Assembly (NCBI GenBank): GCA_035765195.1
Contig: DASTYC010000037.1
Span: 1 to 64,000 of the forward strand
Direction of reading: 5' to 3'
From: CALAED01 sp035765195
Lineage (GTDB): Bacteria; Actinomycetota; Actinomycetes; Streptosporangiales; Streptosporangiaceae
DNA length: 64,000 nt
Within the stretch, counting starts at the first letter, position 1. The number at the start of each line of letters is the position of its first letter. Under the pieces are notes generated by a model that searched no databases, had not been told where the DNA came from, and saw only the letters and a list, made by a program, of their open reading frames with translations. Below, one piece after another: positions 9,135 through 18,247 of the stretch. A program made the position numbers and the translations under genes.

Positions 9135-9171
9135 GGTGGCCCGCATCAGCATGGTGCGGATGCGGGCCACC
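9135..9171 (-). terminator. Intrinsic terminator/attenuator between WXG100 and EccC genes
   Basis: A perfect 13-bp stem (9135-9147 with 9159-9171) closes an 11-nt loop. On the minus strand it is followed by GCCTTTTCCC, a short T-run. It starts 22 nt after the WXG100 stop codon and lies about 106 nt before the EccC start. Partial termination here would let the small substrate be made in excess over the large ATPase. Confidence 0.75.
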
Positions 9172-9192
9172 AGTTGTGACAATGCGATGGAC

Positions 9193-9465
9193 TCAGATGC
9201 GGTCCGGCTCGCCAGTCGCCTCGGCGATGTTGTTGTGGTTGATCCGGACATCGTCCGCGGCACCGTTCAGGGCGTCCCGCAGCGTGTCGAGGTTCTGCTT
9301 GTAGTCCTCCCACGCCGTGCGGAAGTCGTCGGCGTACCGACCGGTCCACACCGCGTTGGAGACGCCGCCATCGACCTCGGTCTTGATGCCTTCAGCAGCC
9401 TCGGCGTTGTTCGTGAACGTCCTGTGGAGCTCGGCAAGGGTACTTAGCTCTGCACCGACACCCAT
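9193..9465 (-). CDS. WXG100 family type VII secretion target
   Basis: The 90-residue protein has the usual family size and two-helix plan, with VWTGRYADDF at about residues 39-48 supplying the W-x-G turn. The N-terminal helix carries LAELHRTFTNNAEAAEG and the C-terminal helix is rich in Asp/Asn. It is presumably exported as a dimer by the ATPase encoded just downstream. The ATG at 9465 is preceded by a strong AGGGAGA ribosome site, so the longer frame upstream is rejected. No second WXG100 gene is adjacent, which suggests a homodimer. The 264-bp gap upstream (9466-9729) should hold its promoter, but I see no clear -35/-10 pair. Confidence 0.93.
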   Translation of the reverse strand: MGVGAELSTLAELHRTFTNNAEAAEGIKTEVDGGVSNAVWTGRYADDFRTAWEDYKQNLDTLRDALNGAADDVRINHNNIAEATGEPDRI

Positions 9466-9729
9466 GATTTTTATCTCCCTTGTGAATTCTTCTTGCCTCA
9501 CCGCATCGGGTGCGGCACGACATCGCAAGAGCCTACCGGTCGCCGATAGCTCGGTGACATTCGGTCAGGCCCACTCTCATGACCCGGCGATTGCTCCGCG
9601 ACAAGTGCTGACGCGGCCGGTCCGGTGCTTCGTCGACCGTCATCAACGGATCGCCGAATTCACCCAGGCATACCGGAATCGAAATCGCCTACGTTCGTGT
9701 CACCTCCGTTCGTCCTACAAGAGCGTCGA

Positions 9730-12700
9730 CTAAGCGAGATCGCGATGTCTCCCTCCCGAGCTGGGCACCAGCTCCTCGAGCAGCGCCTGAGTCTCAGGCG
9801 CGAGCTCGATGCCGCCGATGCCCAGGAGGGTCTCGCTCATCTCGCCCTCCACCGCCATGACTCCGTCCCGCCCGTCGACGGCGTGCTGGGCCTGGATCAG
9901 GTCGCGCCAGAGCAGTTGCTCCGCGGGCCTGACCCGCAGCCCGGCCCGGGCCGCGGCTGCCGCCGTGGCCGGGTCGCCGCCGTCGCGGGTGATGACGGAC
10001 AATCGATGCGCGGCGTCGACCAACAGGTCCGACGCCACACGTTCCACCCGGGCCCGCGCGATCCATGCGTACCGGCCCTGCGGACGCTCGCTCAGCACCG
10101 GGCCACGGGCCACCCGCAGCGCCCGGCGCAACAGGTCGGACTCCTCCGACGGCCGGCGCACCTGCCGGGCCTGGCTCAGCAGCGCGCACACCACGTCCCA
10201 GTCGAGGACGACCGCGTCGCTCAGCTTGAGCCGGCCGTCCTCGGTGGTCAGCAGGTACGGCGAGCCGGTCCGGTCGACGCCGAGCCACTCGCGGACCCGC
10301 GCGAACGTGGACTCCCGCACCGCCGCGGTCACGCCGCGCGGCCACACCGCCGACGCCAACACCGTCGGGTGGACCCCGTCGCGGTGCAAGGCCAGGTACG
10401 TGACGATCTCGGTCGCCAGCGCCCGCCGCTCCGCCTCGATCTCCTCGCGGGCCTGCACCACCACCGGGCCGAGGATGTAGACCCGCACCGGCGCCGTGGC
10501 GAGCTCAGCCTCGGTGACCAGGGCACGCACCTGCGGCACCTCCGGTCGGATCTCCGGCAGCCAGGCCTCGTTGAAGCCGGGGCCCGCCGGATCGGGGTCG
10601 TTGCTGCGCTCGGGATCGACCAGGCCCACCAGGGCCTCGATGCTGCGCCACGTCAACCGGTTGGCGCGCACCGACAGGCCCAGCGCCGGCAGCTCGAGCG
10701 TCCCGGCGCTGTCCACGGAGATACGCCACCGCGCGCCCGGGATGTCGCCGGCACAGATGACGCCCAGCGGCGACCGCCCGGCCGCGTTGGTCAACGTCAT
10801 CAGCTGCTCGGCGAGCTCGCCGGTGGGCGGCGTGCCGAGCACCAGGTACTCCGGCATCCAGCTGCCCGCTCCACCGGGCCGGACCCGGCCGGTCAGCACG
10901 TCGGTACCGAGGCGGTCCGAACGGCGCGCCGCCAGCTCCGGCAGCAGCGATTCGACCCCGTCGACCAGCCGCAGCCGACCCGGGTCGAAGGCGCTGAGGG
11001 CGTCCGGCAGGCCGTCGGCGGTGACCCGCAGATGGTCGGACCACTGGTTGGTCGCCAGTTCCACCGCCAGCGCGGTCACGACCTCGAACGTCACCTCAGG
11101 GTCGCCGTCGACGCAGATCGGCCCGCCGGCGGCCTCGAGGTCGACGAGCACGTCGGCCTCGCCGCTTCGGCCCAGCGACACCAGCCCCGGGTACGGAGCC
11201 AGCACCCGGCCTCGCAACTCGGTGTCGATCTTCACATCGGCTCGCGCCAGCGTCCAGCGGCGGCCTTCGTCGAGCACCGTCCACGGCATCGGCGCGTCCG
11301 CGCGCGCCGGCGCCAGCAGCAGCTCGACCGACGTGCTGTCCACCACGGCCGCGTAGACCGGGGGCAGCGGGCGCCCCTCCTGCTGGCAGCCCGCGGCGAG
11401 CGTACGTAGCGCGTAGTCCAGCCAGCGGGCTCGGTCCGGGTCGGCTCCGACGCGCAACGCCACCTCGGCCTCGACCTCGTCGTCGCCGGGCTCCGGAGTC
11501 CGCCTGCGCCGCCGCAGGAGCTCCAGAGCCGCCAGCACCCCCGCACCCAGCAGGCCGGCGTCGATGAGGCCGGCGTGCGGGTTCGTGGTGACCTGCTCGG
11601 CCTCCGCGGTGGCGGTGTAGTCGGCGAACAGCCCGGCGCCGAGCTCGCCGCCGGTCTCTCCGTGGCCACTGCCGTCCTGCTCCGGCGCCGTCGGCGGCTG
11701 CGGTACCGGCGGCGTCTCCGGCGGTGCCGGCGTGTGTGCCGTGACGACGTCGACGCCGGCAGCATCGGCGGGGACGATCAGCAGCCAGTTCGGGTAGATG
11801 AGCCGCGCCAGCGACAGCTCGTGACCGTCCGGCTGCTCGCGGCCCCGGTTGAGCTCGAAGATCTCCTGATAGCGGCGGCCGTCACCGAGGGTGCGTTCGG
11901 CGATGTCCCAGAGGTTGTCGTGATAGCGGCCGTCGGGCGGCTGGACCACGTACACCTTCTGCCCCAACAGCTCCGCGCCCTCTTCCGGATCGAGGACCAG
12001 ATCACCGAGGCGGTACTCGACCTCGCCCTGTTCGGCCGCGGCGGCCGGCGCCGGCGCGGCGTCCTCGTGCTGCACGGTGGCCTCGGCCTGGCCGTCGTAG
12101 CTGTCCGACACCGAGACGCCGGGAGTCGGTGGGGCCTCCGGGGCGGCGGCCGGCGACGCCGCGGCGGCCTGCCCGACGGCGGCCGTGGCGACCAGCACCG
12201 ACGCGACCAGCGCCCGCGCGAACCGCTGGGTCGGTCCGGACAACGGCACCCGGCCGGGCAACCCGACGCCGCGCACGGCACTGCGCAGCTCGATCAGCAC
12301 ACAGACGGTGAACTGCAGCCAGGCCAGCCAGACCACCCACAGCAGCACGCCGACCAGCTGCTCGACGCCGATGGTGGCGGTGAGGTCGTCGCGGGTCGGC
12401 CACGACGTGGGCACCGGCGGCGGGCCGCCCAGGACCAGCAGCAGCACCGGCACGCCGACGACCAGCAATGCCAGCGCGAAGCCCGCCGCCAGCGCCTGAG
12501 GCAGACTGCGTTGCGGCTCCGGGACACCGCGCCGCTGGAAGCGTTGCGGACCGACCTCCCGGGTCGCGCTGGCAGCCGCCACCGCCTCGACCGGCGACAC
12601 CGGCCGTCCAGTGCGTTCACCGCGCTGCGCCGCCCGGCGGCCACGCTGCCCGCCCGTGTTCATGCTCATGTCGGCTGGTCGCGCTCCCCTTCTCGTATCG

Positions 12701-12801
12701 CCGCTCATGGCGCCCGGTCGCGCTCCCCTTCTCGTTCGCTCCGCGGGCGACGCTCCTTCGTCACGCCGACCACTCCGCTCACTCGTCGGATCGCCGCTCA
12801 T
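9730..12801 (-). CDS. Membrane-anchored LysM and BTAD-domain regulator
   Basis: The protein has 1023 residues. It has three membrane helices in the first quarter (about residues 100-130, 140-170 and 200-225). An extracytoplasmic LysM-like segment with YVVQPPDGRYHDNLWDIAERTL (given here by its ends, YVVQPP and IAERTL) lies at about residue 290. A further helix (LIDAGLLGAGVLAALELL) is followed by a long cytoplasmic part. This ends in a winged-helix plus bacterial transcriptional activator (BTAD) domain (about residues 785-1010). Such LysM-BTAD proteins accompany actinobacterial Tad loci and may couple cell-wall state to transcription; that link is inference. The ATG at 12801 overlaps the previous stop (ATGA). 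Two further in-frame ATGs (12708, 12669) each have their own AAGGGGAGCG ribosome site, so the true start is uncertain. Confidence 0.85.
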   Translation of the reverse strand: MSGDPTSERSGRRDEGASPAERTRRGARPGAMSGDTRRGARPADMSMNTGGQRGRRAAQRGERTGRPVSPVEAVAAASATREVGPQRFQRRGVPEPQRSLPQALAAGFALALLVVGVPVLLLVLGGPPPVPTSWPTRDDLTATIGVEQLVGVLLWVVWLAWLQFTVCVLIELRSAVRGVGLPGRVPLSGPTQRFARALVASVLVATAAVGQAAAASPAAAPEAPPTPGVSVSDSYDGQAEATVQHEDAAPAPAAAAEQGEVEYRLGDLVLDPEEGAELLGQKVYVVQPPDGRYHDNLWDIAERTLGDGRRYQEIFELNRGREQPDGHELSLARLIYPNWLLIVPADAAGVDVVTAHTPAPPETPPVPQPPTAPEQDGSGHGETGGELGAGLFADYTATAEAEQVTTNPHAGLIDAGLLGAGVLAALELLRRRRRTPEPGDDEVEAEVALRVGADPDRARWLDYALRTLAAGCQQEGRPLPPVYAAVVDSTSVELLLAPARADAPMPWTVLDEGRRWTLARADVKIDTELRGRVLAPYPGLVSLGRSGEADVLVDLEAAGGPICVDGDPEVTFEVVTALAVELATNQWSDHLRVTADGLPDALSAFDPGRLRLVDGVESLLPELAARRSDRLGTDVLTGRVRPGGAGSWMPEYLVLGTPPTGELAEQLMTLTNAAGRSPLGVICAGDIPGARWRISVDSAGTLELPALGLSVRANRLTWRSIEALVGLVDPERSNDPDPAGPGFNEAWLPEIRPEVPQVRALVTEAELATAPVRVYILGPVVVQAREEIEAERRALATEIVTYLALHRDGVHPTVLASAVWPRGVTAAVRESTFARVREWLGVDRTGSPYLLTTEDGRLKLSDAVVLDWDVVCALLSQARQVRRPSEESDLLRRALRVARGPVLSERPQGRYAWIARARVERVASDLLVDAAHRLSVITRDGGDPATAAAAARAGLRVRPAEQLLWRDLIQAQHAVDGRDGVMAVEGEMSETLLGIGGIELAPETQALLEELVPSSGGRHRDLA

Positions 12802-13244
12802 GGCGCCTCCCCCGTGATGCCGACCGCAGGACGTGCCGTCGCCTCGCCCGCGATGTCGAAGTCGTCGATGAAGATCAGTTGGAGTAGCGAGGTCCCGACG
12901 GTGTCCTCCGCATGCACGTAGACCTGACCCGGACCGACCCGGACGTCGACCTGGCCGGCGTCGTAGCCGCGCGCGGTCATGTACGCCCGCGCCTCCGCGG
13001 CCGCCCGGTCGGTGAGCAGTACCACCTCGCCCGTCGAGTAGAGGGTGTCGAGGTCGATCTGGTTGGCGCCGACCCGGGCTGCCTGCTCGGCGTCGTCGAA
13101 GATGCGTTGCCGGGCGTTGATGGCGAAGCCGCCGTCGACCACGAGGCCGGCCAGCATGAACAACATCACGATCAGCGTGACGATCATGGCGCTGATGGCG
13201 CCACGTTCGTCCGCGGGGCGCAGGGCGAGGCGGGGCCGGCTCAC
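12798..13244 (-). CDS. TadG-like Flp pilus pseudopilin
   Basis: The 148-residue protein starts at a GTG that overlaps the preceding stop (GTGA). An N-terminal ERGAISAM segment leads into a single membrane helix (about residues 18-38) and a Gly-Phe-Ala-rich stretch (DGGFAINARQ) typical of TadG/TadE-like proteins with putative Tad domains. The rest is a periplasm-like or wall-facing beta-rich domain. It probably helps prime or tip the Flp pilus. The following gene overlaps by four bases. The TadG assignment rests on layout and position; TadE-like is an alternative. Confidence 0.75.
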   Translation of the reverse strand: MSRPRLALRPADERGAISAMIVTLIVMLFMLAGLVVDGGFAINARQRIFDDAEQAARVGANQIDLDTLYSTGEVVLLTDRAAAEARAYMTARGYDAGQVDVRVGPGQVYVHAEDTVGTSLLQLIFIDDFDIAGEATARPAVGITGEAP

Positions 13245-13666
13245 GTCGTCCTCCGCAGTGTGTCGATCGGCGCCGAGCTCTCGCCGGTCATCGTCGCGGT
13301 GCCGGGGAAGCCGGCGAAGCCGAGACCGCTGAACGACACCTCGCAGGAGACCTCGACGCTGATGATCTCACCGGGTGCGAAGGTCCCGCCGAGACGGACC
13401 GGCTGGCACGTGACGCCCCCAGGGGTGGTGCTGTCGACGATGGCCTGGGCGGCGTTGCGGGCCGACCCGGCATCACGCTCCAGCGACGCCGCACGGACCG
13501 CGTCCCGGGCCATCGCCTCGACGTCGCCGGAGCGGTCGACGTAGCGGCCCAGACCGACGATCAGCATCATGACGGCGATGAGGATGGGCGCCAGGATCAC
13601 GACCTCGATGGCCATGGAACCCGCCTCCCTTCTCGCCGCGCGCGCGACCCGCTGCCAGGTGCTCAT
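13241..13666 (-). CDS. TadE-like pseudopilin 2
   Basis: The 141-residue protein has a short basic N-terminus, then EAGSMAIEVVILAPILIAVMM, the signature of TadE (a small residue, a Glu five residues on and a hydrophobic helix). The C-terminal domain carries two cysteines (in VTCQP and VSCEV) likely to form a disulfide outside the membrane. It overlaps both neighbours by four bases (ATGA and GTGA), so it is translated as part of the tad operon. Its role is a minor pilin or pseudopilin of the Flp pilus. Confidence 0.82.
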   Translation of the reverse strand: MSTWQRVARAARREAGSMAIEVVILAPILIAVMMLIVGLGRYVDRSGDVEAMARDAVRAASLERDAGSARNAAQAIVDSTTPGGVTCQPVRLGGTFAPGEIISVEVSCEVSFSGLGFAGFPGTATMTGESSAPIDTLRRTT

Positions 13667-14073
13667 AGATCCGGTACGAACTGCTCGATCGGGCCCTCGA
13701 CGGTCTGCGATACCTGCGGGGCGAGGTTGTTGACGATCTCGGTGGCCCGGCCGGTGACGGTGACCCGGACGTTGTCCCCGAGGTTCACCGCCTCGACCTC
13801 GATGACGATGAGGTGGCCGTTGCCGACGGCCTCGGCATACTCGCGTCCGCGTGCCTCGGCGGCGGCCAGCGCCTCCGGCGTCCCGCCCCCGATGCGCGCC
13901 TCGCGGGCGGCCTCCCGGGCCGCCGCCGCCGCGATCTGGTTGCCGTGCCAGGTCAGCGTGAACTGCACGATCACGAAGATGATCAAGAACATGATCGGGG
14001 TGTACAGGGCGAGCTCGATGGAGCTCGCTCCCCGCTCTGATCTCGACCGTAGCCGTTCGAACCGTGCCAGCAC
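13663..14073 (-). CDS. TadE-like pseudopilin 1
   Basis: The 136-residue protein begins at a GTG. RGASSIELALYTPIMFLIIF is the TadE-type prepilin-like segment, with Glu at position +5 after the small residues. A helical AAAAAREAAREARIGGG stretch follows, then a small domain ending VEGPIEQFVPDL. It starts 14 bp after the pilin stop and overlaps the next gene by four bases. It is likely a minor pilin processed by the Tad prepilin peptidase, which is not seen in the window. Confidence 0.82.
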   Translation of the reverse strand: MLARFERLRSRSERGASSIELALYTPIMFLIIFVIVQFTLTWHGNQIAAAAAREAAREARIGGGTPEALAAAEARGREYAEAVGNGHLIVIEVEAVNLGDNVRVTVTGRATEIVNNLAPQVSQTVEGPIEQFVPDL

Positions 14074-14087
14074 GTCAGGACCCCGAT

Positions 14088-14321
14088 CTACGGGTTTCCG
14101 CCGGGAGCGTCCGGGATGTCGATGGAGTCGGCCTCTTCCGTCACGAGGTTGTAGATCACGACGCCGACGGCTGCGGCCAGCGCGACGAGGATCGCCGTGA
14201 TGATCACGAACTCGATGGCCGACGCACCACGCTCAGGTGCGCGGCGAGCCCGGTCGGTGTGCACCTGCAGGCTCAGCAGCAGCCAGCCGATCGGCGTGGC
14301 CGGCGAGAGTTGGGGCTTCAT
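14088..14321 (-). CDS. Flp/class IVb-type pilin
   Basis: The 77-residue protein contains ERGASAIEFVIITAILVALA. A prepilin cleavage after Gly with Glu at +5 and a roughly 20-residue hydrophobic helix is the hallmark of Flp major pilins. The leader is long (about 35 residues), and the mature part would be only about 43 residues, ending in an acidic tail (EEADSIDIPDAP). A good AGGAG site precedes the ATG by 8 nt. It lies directly between tadC and the tadE-like genes. I take it as the major subunit of the pilus. Confidence 0.82.
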   Translation of the reverse strand: MKPQLSPATPIGWLLLSLQVHTDRARRAPERGASAIEFVIITAILVALAAAVGVVIYNLVTEEADSIDIPDAPGGNP

Positions 14322-14366
14322 GCTGGGGTCTCCTGGTGATGTGTTTCGGTCGGATCGGGGTCAGTC

Positions 14367-15293
14367 TCAGCTCTGGTCGAGCACTCCAATCAGGGCGGGG
14401 TAGACGAGGAACAGCAGGAAGCCGACACACAGCACCAGCTGCGCGACGAGCATGGACTGCGAGCGCTGCCCGGCCTTGCCCTCGACCTCGGCCAGTTCAC
14501 GGCGGCGCAACGAGCCGGCGCGTGCCGACAGCGACTCGCGCACCTTGGCGCCGTCCTCGGCCACCAGCGCCAGCGCCGCCGCCAGGTCACGCAGCTCGTC
14601 GACGCCCACCTCGTCGCCCAGCTCGCCCAGCGCCGCCCACGGTGTGACGCCGTGCAGCCGCGCGGTGAGCAGGGTGTCGCGGATGCGAACCATCGCCCAG
14701 CCGTCGCTGAGCGACGACGCTGCCTGCAGCGCCTCCGGCACGCCCCGGCCACCGGAGAGGTTCATGGCCACCAGGTCGAGGAACGAACCGACGACGTGCC
14801 GGAAGTCGCGGCGCCGGTCGGCGGCGCTGGAGCGCGCGGTCAGGGTCGGGATCAACCCGAAGATCAGCGCCAGGAAGATCCCGAGCACCGCCGAGGCCGG
14901 CAGGCTGAAACCCGCGTCGGCGAACGACAGGATGGCCGCCAAGACGACCGGCATCAGGAACCCGCCCAGCGCGCAGAGCACGGTGGTGGCCAGGTGCCCT
15001 TCCAAGGTGCGGCCCAGCAGCGACAGGTCGCGGCGAATGGATCCGAGGTCGAGCCCGATGCCTTCCAGCGAGCCGCGCAGCTGGCCGCCGAACCTGCGCA
15101 TCGACGCGGACTCACCGGCCAGCGCCGAGACGCCCGCCGAGCTGTTCACCAGTTGCTCGCGGCGGGCACGCGAACGCTCCGCGTCGAGCCGCGCCAGGGC
15201 CGCCGCCGGGTTGACCCGCTGCGTGGAGAGCATGACACCCAGCAGCAGGACGCCGACGCCGACCACCGCGCCGGCCAGCAGGATCATCGTCAT
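14367..15293 (-). CDS. tadC: TadC-like inner membrane platform protein (T2SF domain)
   Basis: The 308-residue protein has an N-terminal membrane helix (residues 1-22), a paired central hydrophobic region (about 110-165), a cytoplasmic T2SF domain (about 165-270) and a C-terminal helix. This is the usual TadC plan. With TadB it forms the membrane platform on which TadA acts during pilus assembly. The ATG at 15293 overlaps the tadB stop (ATGA). The apparent upstream continuation of the frame is antisense-free readthrough inside tadB and is not real. Confidence 0.88.
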   Translation of the reverse strand: MTMILLAGAVVGVGVLLLGVMLSTQRVNPAAALARLDAERSRARREQLVNSSAGVSALAGESASMRRFGGQLRGSLEGIGLDLGSIRRDLSLLGRTLEGHLATTVLCALGGFLMPVVLAAILSFADAGFSLPASAVLGIFLALIFGLIPTLTARSSAADRRRDFRHVVGSFLDLVAMNLSGGRGVPEALQAASSLSDGWAMVRIRDTLLTARLHGVTPWAALGELGDEVGVDELRDLAAALALVAEDGAKVRESLSARAGSLRRRELAEVEGKAGQRSQSMLVAQLVLCVGFLLFLVYPALIGVLDQS

Positions 15294-16156
15294 GACCGCA
15301 CCTCGCCGGGCTCGGAGGCGGTGACGAGGAACCGGGCGGGCATCTCGAACTTCGCCAGCCGGCGCATCCAGAGGAAGCCGGCGGCGAAGATCGCGATGAC
15401 GACGCCGAGCACGATCTGGCCGACCGGGGTGGAGTACGGCGCGACGAAGTCGCGGTTGAGCAGCGACAAGCCGATCATGAAGAACAGGCTGACGCCGACG
15501 ACGATCTGCACCGAGCGGCGGGTGCTCGCCCGCCCGGCCATGACCCGCTGCCGCATGTCGAGCTCGGCGCGGGCGGAGTCGGCCAGCGACCCGAGTACTT
15601 GACGCAGGCCCGGCCCGCGCAGCCGCGCGTTGAGGATGAGCGCCGACACCACGAGGTCGGCGCTGGCGTCGTCGAGGTCGTCGGCGAAACGCTGCAGCGC
15701 CTCGGGCATCGGCATCCGGATGCGCAGCCGGTCGGCCAGCAGCCGAAGCTGCGGCTGGATGGCCGGCGACGCGGCGTACACGGTGGCCGGGATGGCCTGC
15801 TCGAGGCCGACCGCACCGGCGATGGTGTCGCGCAACGACTCCGTCCAGGCCGCCAGGCCCTCCAGCCGGGCGATGGCCGTGCGCTCCTCGCGGGCGCCGC
15901 CGAACAGTGCCGGCCAGAACGCCACCAGCAGCCCGCCGCCGACGGCCGCGACCGGCCACCGAGTCAGGGCCAGGGTGGCGACGCCCGCGCCGATGCCGAA
16001 CACCGTCTGCCGGCCGAGCTTCTCCACCAGGGAACGACGAGAGGCGTTCGGCCTGGGCGGCTTCGGCTCACTCCCCCGGATCGCGATGATCAGCAGGAGC
16101 ACCGCCGCCCCGATGGCGGCGCCGATCAACGTGATCAGCAGGATGGTGAGGCTCAC
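15290..16156 (-). CDS. tadB: TadB-like inner membrane platform protein (T2SF domain)
   Basis: The 288-residue protein has an N-terminal helix (LTILLITLIGAAIGAAVLLL), further helices at about 55-85, a T2SF domain with LEGLAAWTESLRDTIAGAVG (about 100-120) and two C-terminal helices. The GTG start overlaps the tadA stop (GTGA). It partners TadC as the platform of the Flp pilus machine. The start is placed where the hydrophobic N-terminus typical of TadB begins. Confidence 0.88.
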   Translation of the reverse strand: MSLTILLITLIGAAIGAAVLLLIIAIRGSEPKPPRPNASRRSLVEKLGRQTVFGIGAGVATLALTRWPVAAVGGGLLVAFWPALFGGAREERTAIARLEGLAAWTESLRDTIAGAVGLEQAIPATVYAASPAIQPQLRLLADRLRIRMPMPEALQRFADDLDDASADLVVSALILNARLRGPGLRQVLGSLADSARAELDMRQRVMAGRASTRRSVQIVVGVSLFFMIGLSLLNRDFVAPYSTPVGQIVLGVVIAIFAAGFLWMRRLAKFEMPARFLVTASEPGEVRS

Positions 16157-17457
16157 GCGATCACCTGGCTCGCGTGCGCGTCGTAGCCGACCGCGATGAG
16201 GTCGTCGATGCAGGCGATCGGTGCGGCCGGGACCGCGACGCCGTCCGGGCCGGCGGCGAAGATCTCGCTGGACAGAACCCGGCCGTCGACACCGTTGATC
16301 TCGCGGATGCTGGACACGAACCGGCGCAGCCGGCCGCCTTCGGAGAACTCGTTGCGCTTCTCGACGAAGACGACGAAGTCGATGGCGCCCGCGATGAGCA
16401 TCATGGTGGCGTCGACCGGCAGCCGCTCGACCGACTGGATGGCGTAGGTTGAGATGCGGTTGAACACCTCGATGGAGCTGTTGGCGTGGATGGTGGACAG
16501 CGAGCCGTCGTTGCCCTGGCTCATCGCGTTGAGCATGGTGACGATCTCGTCGCCCAGCACCTCGCCGACGATGACCCGGCTGGGGTTCATGCGCAGGCTC
16601 CGGCGGACCAGCTCGGCCATGGTGATGGCGCCCTGCCCCTCGGAGTTGGGCAGCCGCTCCTCGAACGCGACGACGTTCGGATGCAGGTCGGCGAACTCGC
16701 CGAGGCCGAGCTCCAGCGCCCGCTCGACGGTGATGAGCCGCTCGGCCGGCGGGATCTCGTTGGCCAGCGCACGCAGCATCGTGGTCTTGCCGGCGTTGGT
16801 GGCCCCGGCGATCATGATGTTCTTGCGGGCAGCGACGGCAGCGGACAGGAATGCCGCGAGCTCCTCGGTGACCGAGCCGTAGGTCACCAGGTCGTCCAGG
16901 TGCACCCGCGACAGCCGGGCACGGCGGATGGAGATGGACGGCCGGGCGCACACGCCCATGACCGCGGAGAGCCGGCTGCCGTCGGGCAGCCGCAGGTCCA
17001 GTTGCGGGTTGGCGGAGTCGAACGGCCGGCTGGTGAGGCCGGAGTAGGCACCGAGGATCTGGACCAGCTCGACGAGTTCGTCGTCGCTCTCGGCGACCGG
17101 AGCACCGACCACTTCCCGGCCGTCGGCGTACTGGATGAACACCTGGTCGCACCCGTTGATGTCGATGTTCTCGACGTCGAGGTCGTCCAGCAGCGGCTGC
17201 AGCCGGCCGACACCGAACAGCGCGGCGTGGATGCCGGAGGAGATCTCCTCCTCTTCCTCCGCCGACGGCGGCGTGCGCCCGGCCGCGATCTCGGTGCGGG
17301 CGTGCGCGTCCAGGACGCGGCCGATGACGGCCCGGGCGAACTGCCGCTCGTCCTCCGCGGACATGGGCGGGATGCCGTTGGCGGCGTCGTCGCGCCGCTG
17401 CCGCGCGAGAGTGTCGGCGACCTCTTCGCGCAGGGTACGGACGAGGTTCTGATCCAT
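16153..17457 (-). CDS. tadA: TadA/CpaF pilus assembly ATPase
   Basis: The 434-residue secretion ATPase has an N-terminal helical domain with an acidic SAEEEEEIS run, a middle domain with DVENIDINGCDQVFI, and Walker A GATNAGKTT (about residue 220). The Asp-box/Walker B region contains MNPSRVIVGEVLGDE, and a His box lies at STIHANS. It hydrolyses ATP to drive pilin polymerisation (or retraction) at the TadB/TadC platform. It is 6 bp downstream of the TadZ-like gene. The sequence is intact and of normal length for CpaF proteins. Confidence 0.93.
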   Translation of the reverse strand: MDQNLVRTLREEVADTLARQRRDDAANGIPPMSAEDERQFARAVIGRVLDAHARTEIAAGRTPPSAEEEEEISSGIHAALFGVGRLQPLLDDLDVENIDINGCDQVFIQYADGREVVGAPVAESDDELVELVQILGAYSGLTSRPFDSANPQLDLRLPDGSRLSAVMGVCARPSISIRRARLSRVHLDDLVTYGSVTEELAAFLSAAVAARKNIMIAGATNAGKTTMLRALANEIPPAERLITVERALELGLGEFADLHPNVVAFEERLPNSEGQGAITMAELVRRSLRMNPSRVIVGEVLGDEIVTMLNAMSQGNDGSLSTIHANSSIEVFNRISTYAIQSVERLPVDATMMLIAGAIDFVVFVEKRNEFSEGGRLRRFVSSIREINGVDGRVLSSEIFAAGPDGVAVPAAPIACIDDLIAVGYDAHASQVIA

Positions 17458-17463
17458 GGTGCG

Positions 17464-18243
17464 TCAGCTCCCTGCCGAGATCCGCGTCCGGGCCAGGGCC
17501 AGTCCGCGGACCGATTCGCTCATCTCGCGTGCCGACCGGATCAACAGTGAACGGTCGATGCGGCGGTTCCAGCGCCCGGCCAGGGCACCGGCCGCCTTGG
17601 GGTCGTCGGCGATGCGGCCCAGCACGGTGACCTGATGGCCGTCGTGCTGGAGCAGCCGGTCGAGGTCGCGGGCCGAGGAGCTGTCGGAGCTGTCGGTGAT
17701 GAGCACGATGCCGACCGGGGTGCTGCCGGCCTTGCCGATCTGCAGCGGCTCGGCCAGCCACCGCAGCCGCTCACGCAGGTGCGCGTAGTACTCCACCCCG
17801 GGCCGGACGGCGAACACCACGGCGTCGGCGCCGGTCAGGATGGGCAGCAGCGGGGTGCCCGGCACGATGCGGCCGCAGTCGACCAGGACATCTGCGGACA
17901 GCCCATGCAGCATCGTGCTCAACGACGGCCACACCGAGCCGATGCCGGTGAGCTGCTCCGGGCGGACCACCCCGGCCAGCAGGTCCAGGCCGCCGTCCGC
18001 GGTCTGCAGGTGCTCGGCCATGGCGGCCTCGGTGACGCCCCGGCGGGCCGCGGCGGCCAGCGACAACAGGCCGCGCTCCGGGTCCAGCGGCTCGCCCTCG
18101 ACGTTGCGGTGCCGCAGCGCGAGATCCCCGCCTGCGGGGTCGAAATCGGCGACGATGACGTCCGCCGGCCAGATGGCGCCGAGGGCGTTCACCGTCGTCG
18201 TCACGCCCGGAGAGCCCTTGGCGGACGCGAACGCGATCAGCAC
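17464..18243 (-). CDS. TadZ/CpaE-like MinD-family ATPase
   Basis: The 259-residue protein starts with VLIAFASAKGSPGVTTTVNA, a deviant Walker A loop in which the MinD signature Lys is kept (KGSPG) but the second Lys is replaced by Val. That is common in actinobacterial copies. An Asp-rich strand (VIVADFDPAGGDLALR) follows. TadZ proteins place the Tad machine at the cell pole or septum. The GTG at 18243 is chosen because AGGAGGAG lies 9 nt upstream; an ATG at 18276 in the same frame would overlap the previous gene by 29 bases and lacks this site. Confidence 0.85.
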   Translation of the reverse strand: MLIAFASAKGSPGVTTTVNALGAIWPADVIVADFDPAGGDLALRHRNVEGEPLDPERGLLSLAAAARRGVTEAAMAEHLQTADGGLDLLAGVVRPEQLTGIGSVWPSLSTMLHGLSADVLVDCGRIVPGTPLLPILTGADAVVFAVRPGVEYYAHLRERLRWLAEPLQIGKAGSTPVGIVLITDSSDSSSARDLDRLLQHDGHQVTVLGRIADDPKAAGALAGRWNRRIDRSLLIRSAREMSESVRGLALARTRISAGS

Positions 18244-18247
18244 CGGG

